Positions 6,710 through 10,945 of a DNA stretch of 10,945 bases are shown one piece after another. This stretch comes from Zelonia costaricensis (Eukaryota; Euglenozoa; Kinetoplastea; Trypanosomatida; Trypanosomatidae). The stretch covers positions 1 through 10,945 of the forward strand of contig JASAOO010002840.1 of NCBI GenBank assembly GCA_030849075.1, read 5' to 3'. Under the pieces are notes generated by a model. It did no database searches and was not told the origin of the DNA. It was given only the letters and a program-made list of their open reading frames with translations. The position numbers and the translations under genes were made by a program. How positions within the stretch are numbered: position 1 is the first letter of the stretch; every line of letters begins with the position of its first letter.

Positions 6710-9700
6710 ATGAGGGGCGCAGGTGCATCTCGACTGCGGGCGGGCAGCGACTCGGTCTCCTCTCACACCAAAAGCACGCCGAAAGGGATGTCGTCCAGCC
6801 GCGGCGCCGCCGCTACGCCCCCGCCCGCGGCACCACCGCCTGTCCCACCCACCACGCAGCAGCTCCAACAGGCCCCGCTGGCGCTCTTCACGCAGTGGAA
6901 CGAAACGGCGATGCAGGCGCTACGCGGCGGCGACGGCGACGCGAGCCGGCGCATTCTTGCGGTGCTGCTGCCTGTCGTAGAGGCCCGCCTGCACGCGCTG
7001 GAGTGCAAGGTGCCGCCATCCCGCAGCACCGGCACCACCGCGGCCACCGCCGTCGACGCGTGGCGCCTCATGCTCGCCCTCACGCTGAACAACGACGGCT
7101 GCCAGCTGCGCCGCGACGGGCGCACCGCCGACGCGCTGCGCCAGTTTGTGCGGGCCAAGGATGTGGAAACGGCGGTGTTCGGCAAGCCGTCGTGCTCGAC
7201 GATGCTGAACCTGTCCGCGGTGCTGCTCAGCAGCGGGGCGGCCGAGGAGGCGCTCGTCATTTCAAAGGAGTGCGTGACGGCGGCCCAGGACGCGGAGCCG
7301 ATTCTCTTCATCACCGCGCTGCACAACCTCGCCGTCGCGCTCGGTCAGCAGCATGCGGAGCGGGAGCGCAAGGCGGCGCTGCCGACGATGCTGCAGGCAC
7401 TCCGGGAGGCGCAGAGCGCCCTCGGCGAGGCGCACCCTACCACCGTCATGCTCAAGGAGAAGTGCGGCCTCTCCTCCACCTGGATCGTCCCCAACGATAG
7501 CACGCACGCCACTGGCCCGGTCGGTGACCTGGCAACGGCGAAGGATGCCGGCGCCGGTGGTGCCGCGGCGGCGCGCGAGCGCTCCCTGTCCCCTGCGTCG
7601 CGCGTCGCGCAGGACCGGGCACGCGAGGCGCTTCACACGCTGAACTTCGGCGACCCCGTTCCGTCGTTGCCGTTGCCGCAGGTGGAGGTGGCGCTTACGT
7701 CGTCCGAGCCCAGTAGCGACGAGAACGAGCGGTCGCGTGCGGGCTCGTCGGCCCGCGGTGGCGCGCGACCGGGAGCGCAGGCGTCGCCGTCGGTACGCTC
7801 CGATTCGTCGCGACCGGTCCACCCCGACGCCGCCGATACTCCCGGGCGTGACCGGGCCGCAGCTGACGAGGAGCAGCTGCTTGGTCTGTCCCCGCTGCAG
7901 CCGTTAGCGCACCGCGACAGCAGCACACCCGCCTCGGTCCACCTCGGCTACGCCGACTCCATCAACCTCTCCGGGACACAGTTCACCGTGGGCAGTGCGC
8001 TGCTCGAGACGGTGCTGCAGGAGCCCTTCCAGGCCGCCTCGCTCATCTTCAACCGCAGCGTGCCAAACCACGTCGGACCAGCCGGCACGCTGCGCTCGCT
8101 GCACCAGGCCACTGTGACGGAGGAGAACACCGGCAAGGCGGCGCTGTCCTTCCTCCGCTTCAGCGTTGCCCCGCCGTCGCTGGTCTCGCAGACCGTTCCG
8201 TTGCCACTGCGCAAGCTGGTGCCGATGCAGGGCGCCCACGGCGGGTCCGCGGTGACGGCAACGGTCCCGGCCGGAACGTGGACCACCCCGTCCGCAACGC
8301 CGCGCGCGGCAGCCGATGCCGGGGCCGACCGACGCAGCACTCGGCCCTGGCGCACAAACGTCGCCCGCCGCGTGAGCGAGTTCGACGGGGAGGAGGGGGA
8401 GGGGAGCAGCACGGACACCATCGGGTCGTCCGAAGCTCGCTTCTCTGTCGGCGAGCGGCGCGCGGCTGAGAAGGCGCGGGCCGGGCACTCCACCGCTCCC
8501 GGCACCGCCCCAGCCACGACGGGCGCACCGCCGTCGCTGCCGACGCAGCCACAGCGCAGTCTCTTCGCCAAGGCCGAGCCTCGCTACGTTGGACGGGCCA
8601 CGCGGCGCGAGGTGGAGGTGGAGGAGGAGCGGGCCTACCGGGCGCAGCTGGACGCGGAGCGGCAAGCGCGGGAGGCGGCGAACGTCTTCGAGCGAGGCCT
8701 CGAGGCGGTGCGGCAGCGCACCCGGAACCGCGCCGCCCTCGCGATTCAGCGAGTCTGGCGGCAGTGGTGGACCTCCGTTGGCCACCCGCGCCGGCGCGTG
8801 CAGCTGCAGCGGCTTGAGGAGCTCCAGCGGCGCCGCCGTGAACGTCTGGCCCTCGGTGCGGTGGCCGGCAAGCGCTCCGCCCGGTCGCGGGTGGTGACGG
8901 TTCCCCCAGCGCCGTCGCAGCAGCACGGCACCGTCGGTGGCGTCCTCGTGCCGGCCGTGGTGCTGCGCTGTGGCCGCCGGTGGCTCGCCAAGACGGTTTG
9001 CCTCCGCTACCTCGCCAAATCGCGTCGCAGCCCGGTGGACGCGCGCCTGCGCGAGGCGGACGTGCGCCGTGCCATCTGCACCATGCAGGCACTCTGGCGT
9101 AGCGCCCTCGTGCGTCTGCGTCGCGAGAAGCAGCGGCAGCGCGAGGCAGAGCTGCGCGCAGCCGACCCCACCTACGAGGACCCTGTCACCGCAGCCGAGC
9201 GCCGCCGCGCCGAGGCGGAGCAGCGCGAGTACGCAGTGCTCGTCCTGCAACGCGCCTACCGCTGCCACCGCGCACGGCGGGCACTGCGCCTGCTCTTTCT
9301 CGAGCACCACACCGGGCCCGCCACGACGATCCAGCGGTGGCTGCGCGCGACGTGGGGCGACCAGCGGCGCCGTGGCGTCGACGCCCCGACCGTGCGGCGC
9401 CTCAACGCCGCGGCCGAGGCGATCCAGCGGGTCTGGCGCGGCCACGTCGGACGTGTCGCCTTCCGCATGCGCGAGCTGCGCCTTCGCATGGATCGCTACG
9501 GCGCGACCCGGCTGGCGATCGCTGAAGGGCCGGCGCTGCTCACCGTCGAGGATCGCACCCGCATCCGCGCCGCAGCGGCCGCAAAGCAGGCGGAAGGTGC
9601 AGCACGCCAGAAGTCCGCGGCCTCCACTCAGGCTCTGCCGGCGCAGACCGCGCAGCCGAGTGCTGCGGAGACGGCGGCGGCCGAGGCAGAGCAGCGCCGA

Positions 9701-10477
9701 GTCGCGGCGAACGAGGCGTACGCCGCCGAGTGTGCGCAGCGTAGCAACGCGGTGCAGCAGCTACGGGACGCGGAGCGAGACAAGTTTCACATCGGCCTCT
9801 ACGTGGACGTCATGGCCGACAAGGAGCGGATGGCGTGGCAGGAGACGCTGCGGCTGCGGCCCAGCGAGGTGGTGCGCCGGCGGGTCGAGATGGACTTCCG
9901 CGTCAGCGAGGAGCAGCGCGCCTTCACGGAGCGGCGCGCCGCCGTCGTTATTCAGCGGGCATACCGAGGGTGGCGCACGATGCAACAGAGCCCGAACCGC
10001 GACACGAACCTTCTCTTCTACGCCCGCGCCCGCTACCAGCAGCGGGAGCTCGGCAACCTCGTCGCCCAAAAGCAGCGGCGGCGCGATGTCGCCAAGGCGG
10101 TGGAACTGTACGGCGACACGGCCGCCACGGTGCGGCAGGAGCACCAGCGTGCCGCGGAGCAGCTGGCCCTCGTGATGGGCGGCGGGCAGACCGCAGCGAG
10201 CAGCACGGGCCCCAACAGTGTCATCGCCCTCCCACGACCAGACGGCCGCGCCTTTGCCCCCTTTGAGGAGCGCCTCGCACGCAATCAGCAGCGGCGGCAG
10301 CAGGAGGCGGCGCAGCAGCGTGACGAGGCGCTCGTGGAGCTGACAGAGCCGCACGAGACGATGCACGTGCGCGAGGGCCCTAAGGAGTGCGCGGCGCGCA
10401 TCGGCACCACGTACGAGCACCCCTACTCCGTCCCCTACGTGAACGACGCGCATCTCGAGACGCTCGGCATTGATTAG
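6710..10477 (+). CDS. TPR and multi-IQ-motif protein, conserved-hypothetical type, 1255 aa
   Basis: An uninterrupted ATG-to-TAG frame with mostly G/C third positions, as in trypanosomatid coding sequence. Domains in order: basic, Pro-rich start (1-55); a helical domain (about 58-250) with three TPR-like units near residues 119-152, 163-196 and 198-245, marked by LNNDG, MLNLS and LHNLA spaced 38-40 residues apart, like the long kinesin-light-chain-type TPR; a Ser/Pro/Ala-rich linker (255-630) containing a more ordered island at 418-490; an Arg/Glu-rich probable coiled coil (630-675); then six IQ-type motifs centred on Q680, Q793, Q847, Q875, Q906 and Q1082. AIQRVWRGHVGR (about 904-915) is closest to consensus. 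The C-terminus (1218-1255) is a compact tail with HPYSVPYVND. No signal peptide or membrane segment is apparent. TPRs bind proteins and IQ motifs bind calmodulin or related EF-hand light chains; a flagellar or cytoskeletal scaffold is inference only. M27 (6788) is an alternative start; M1 is preferred because both likely splice sites lie upstream and it has A at -3. Confidence 0.95.
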   Translation: MRGAGASRLRAGSDSVSSHTKSTPKGMSSSRGAAATPPPAAPPPVPPTTQQLQQAPLALFTQWNETAMQALRGGDGDASRRILAVLLPVVEARLHALECKVPPSRSTGTTAATAVDAWRLMLALTLNNDGCQLRRDGRTADALRQFVRAKDVETAVFGKPSCSTMLNLSAVLLSSGAAEEALVISKECVTAAQDAEPILFITALHNLAVALGQQHAERERKAALPTMLQALREAQSALGEAHPTTVMLKEKCGLSSTWIVPNDSTHATGPVGDLATAKDAGAGGAAAARERSLSPASRVAQDRAREALHTLNFGDPVPSLPLPQVEVALTSSEPSSDENERSRAGSSARGGARPGAQASPSVRSDSSRPVHPDAADTPGRDRAAADEEQLLGLSPLQPLAHRDSSTPASVHLGYADSINLSGTQFTVGSALLETVLQEPFQAASLIFNRSVPNHVGPAGTLRSLHQATVTEENTGKAALSFLRFSVAPPSLVSQTVPLPLRKLVPMQGAHGGSAVTATVPAGTWTTPSATPRAAADAGADRRSTRPWRTNVARRVSEFDGEEGEGSSTDTIGSSEARFSVGERRAAEKARAGHSTAPGTAPATTGAPPSLPTQPQRSLFAKAEPRYVGRATRREVEVEEERAYRAQLDAERQAREAANVFERGLEAVRQRTRNRAALAIQRVWRQWWTSVGHPRRRVQLQRLEELQRRRRERLALGAVAGKRSARSRVVTVPPAPSQQHGTVGGVLVPAVVLRCGRRWLAKTVCLRYLAKSRRSPVDARLREADVRRAICTMQALWRSALVRLRREKQRQREAELRAADPTYEDPVTAAERRRAEAEQREYAVLVLQRAYRCHRARRALRLLFLEHHTGPATTIQRWLRATWGDQRRRGVDAPTVRRLNAAAEAIQRVWRGHVGRVAFRMRELRLRMDRYGATRLAIAEGPALLTVEDRTRIRAAAAAKQAEGAARQKSAASTQALPAQTAQPSAAETAAAEAEQRRVAANEAYAAECAQRSNAVQQLRDAERDKFHIGLYVDVMADKERMAWQETLRLRPSEVVRRRVEMDFRVSEEQRAFTERRAAVVIQRAYRGWRTMQQSPNRDTNLLFYARARYQQRELGNLVAQKQRRRDVAKAVELYGDTAATVRQEHQRAAEQLALVMGGGQTAASSTGPNSVIALPRPDGRAFAPFEERLARNQQRRQQEAAQQRDEALVELTEPHETMHVREGPKECAARIGTTYEHPYSVPYVNDAHLETLGID

Positions 10478-10945
10478 AGGCGGAAGCGGCGACATGTGCG
10501 TGAATGTGCGTTGTGCTGTGTGTGTGTATGTGTCTTTGTGTGCGTGCGTGCACAAGTTCTTTTATGGGTATGAGTGTGCAGATACCTTTCAAAATGGATG
10601 CGTGTGCCACGGAGTGCTTCTCCAAGAGTTGCTGAACTTGTGTGTGTGTGTGTGTTTGCTTTTTTCTGCTTCCTGTTAGTTTTTTGGCACGGTGAGCGAG
10701 CGACACCTCGATGTTCAACAGATGCTCTGTTTTCTTTCTGTGTTCCTTTTCGTTCCGGTGCGCGCGTGGGTCGTTATCTTCACCACGTGTACTTCATGTA
10801 AAGCTCAAAAGTGACGTTGTCCTACGTGCTTGTCTTGTCCGTGTATTTGGCATGCCGGCGGCGCGGCCTCGGCGACGTTGTGGTGTCGAGCGCCGCCGTT
10901 TCGTGACTCTTCTTGACGGTGCTTTCCCACGCCATGTATATTTGT
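10478..10945 (+). other. 3' UTR and intergenic sequence after the TPR-IQ gene
   Basis: Base texture changes sharply at the TAG stop, from GC-rich coding to TG- and T-rich. It holds (TG)5 at 10517-10526 and (TG)8 at 10639-10654, both typical of Leishmaniinae 3' UTRs. A polypyrimidine stretch around 10720-10755 could set the poly(A) site and the next splice site; the first AG after it that is followed by an open ATG is at 10802-10803. No complete gene is present; a short ATG frame from 10852 is still open at the window edge but is not convincing. Confidence 0.7.

Noticed and set aside
7904..9445. 513-codon minus-strand frame and other long frames under the TPR-IQ gene
   Set aside because: These are shadows produced by high GC3 in the real gene; they contain low-complexity Arg, Ala and Gly and lack plausible domains.
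1..10945. CRISPR arrays, bacterial operons, insertion sequences
   Set aside because: No direct repeats with spacers, no transposase, no bacterial-style gene packing; the sequence is eukaryotic.

Overview
The window looks like nuclear chromosome from a trypanosomatid, most likely one of the Leishmaniinae (Leishmania, Leptomonas, Crithidia or a relative). The evidence is one long intronless, GC-rich reading frame with G or C at most third codon positions. It sits in sequence full of TG microsatellites, C homopolymers and polypyrimidine tracts followed by AG, the usual signals for spliced-leader trans-splicing and coupled polyadenylation. Species cannot be settled from the sequence alone.

Layout: positions 1 to about 6700 contain no gene I can defend. 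Most of this stretch is pyrimidine-rich on the plus strand, the normal texture of untranslated and intergenic sequence in a plus-strand polycistronic unit. It holds a (TG)23 repeat, many C runs of 9 to 14 and two T11 runs. Several short patches break the texture: an AT-only run near 169, a protein-like open segment at 1204-1370, a balanced patch at 2463-2682 with a 55-codon ORF, a hairpin-forming patch at about 5430-5550, and a block at about 5840-6540 where every simple repeat has the opposite strand polarity.

Positions 6710-10477 encode the one certain gene, a 1255-residue protein. It has an N-terminal TPR-like helical domain, a long low-complexity linker with one ordered-looking island, and a C-terminal half with six IQ-type calmodulin-binding motifs in charged helices. 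I do not recognise a named gene. A cytoskeletal or flagellar scaffold that binds calmodulin or centrin-like proteins is the most reasonable inference. Two good 3' splice-site candidates lie just upstream.

Positions 10478-10945 are TG-rich 3' UTR or intergenic sequence. With only one confident gene, no gene-gene cooperation can be read from the window. The main questions are why the gene is preceded by at least 6.7 kb without a clear gene, and whether the odd patches there are transcribed.
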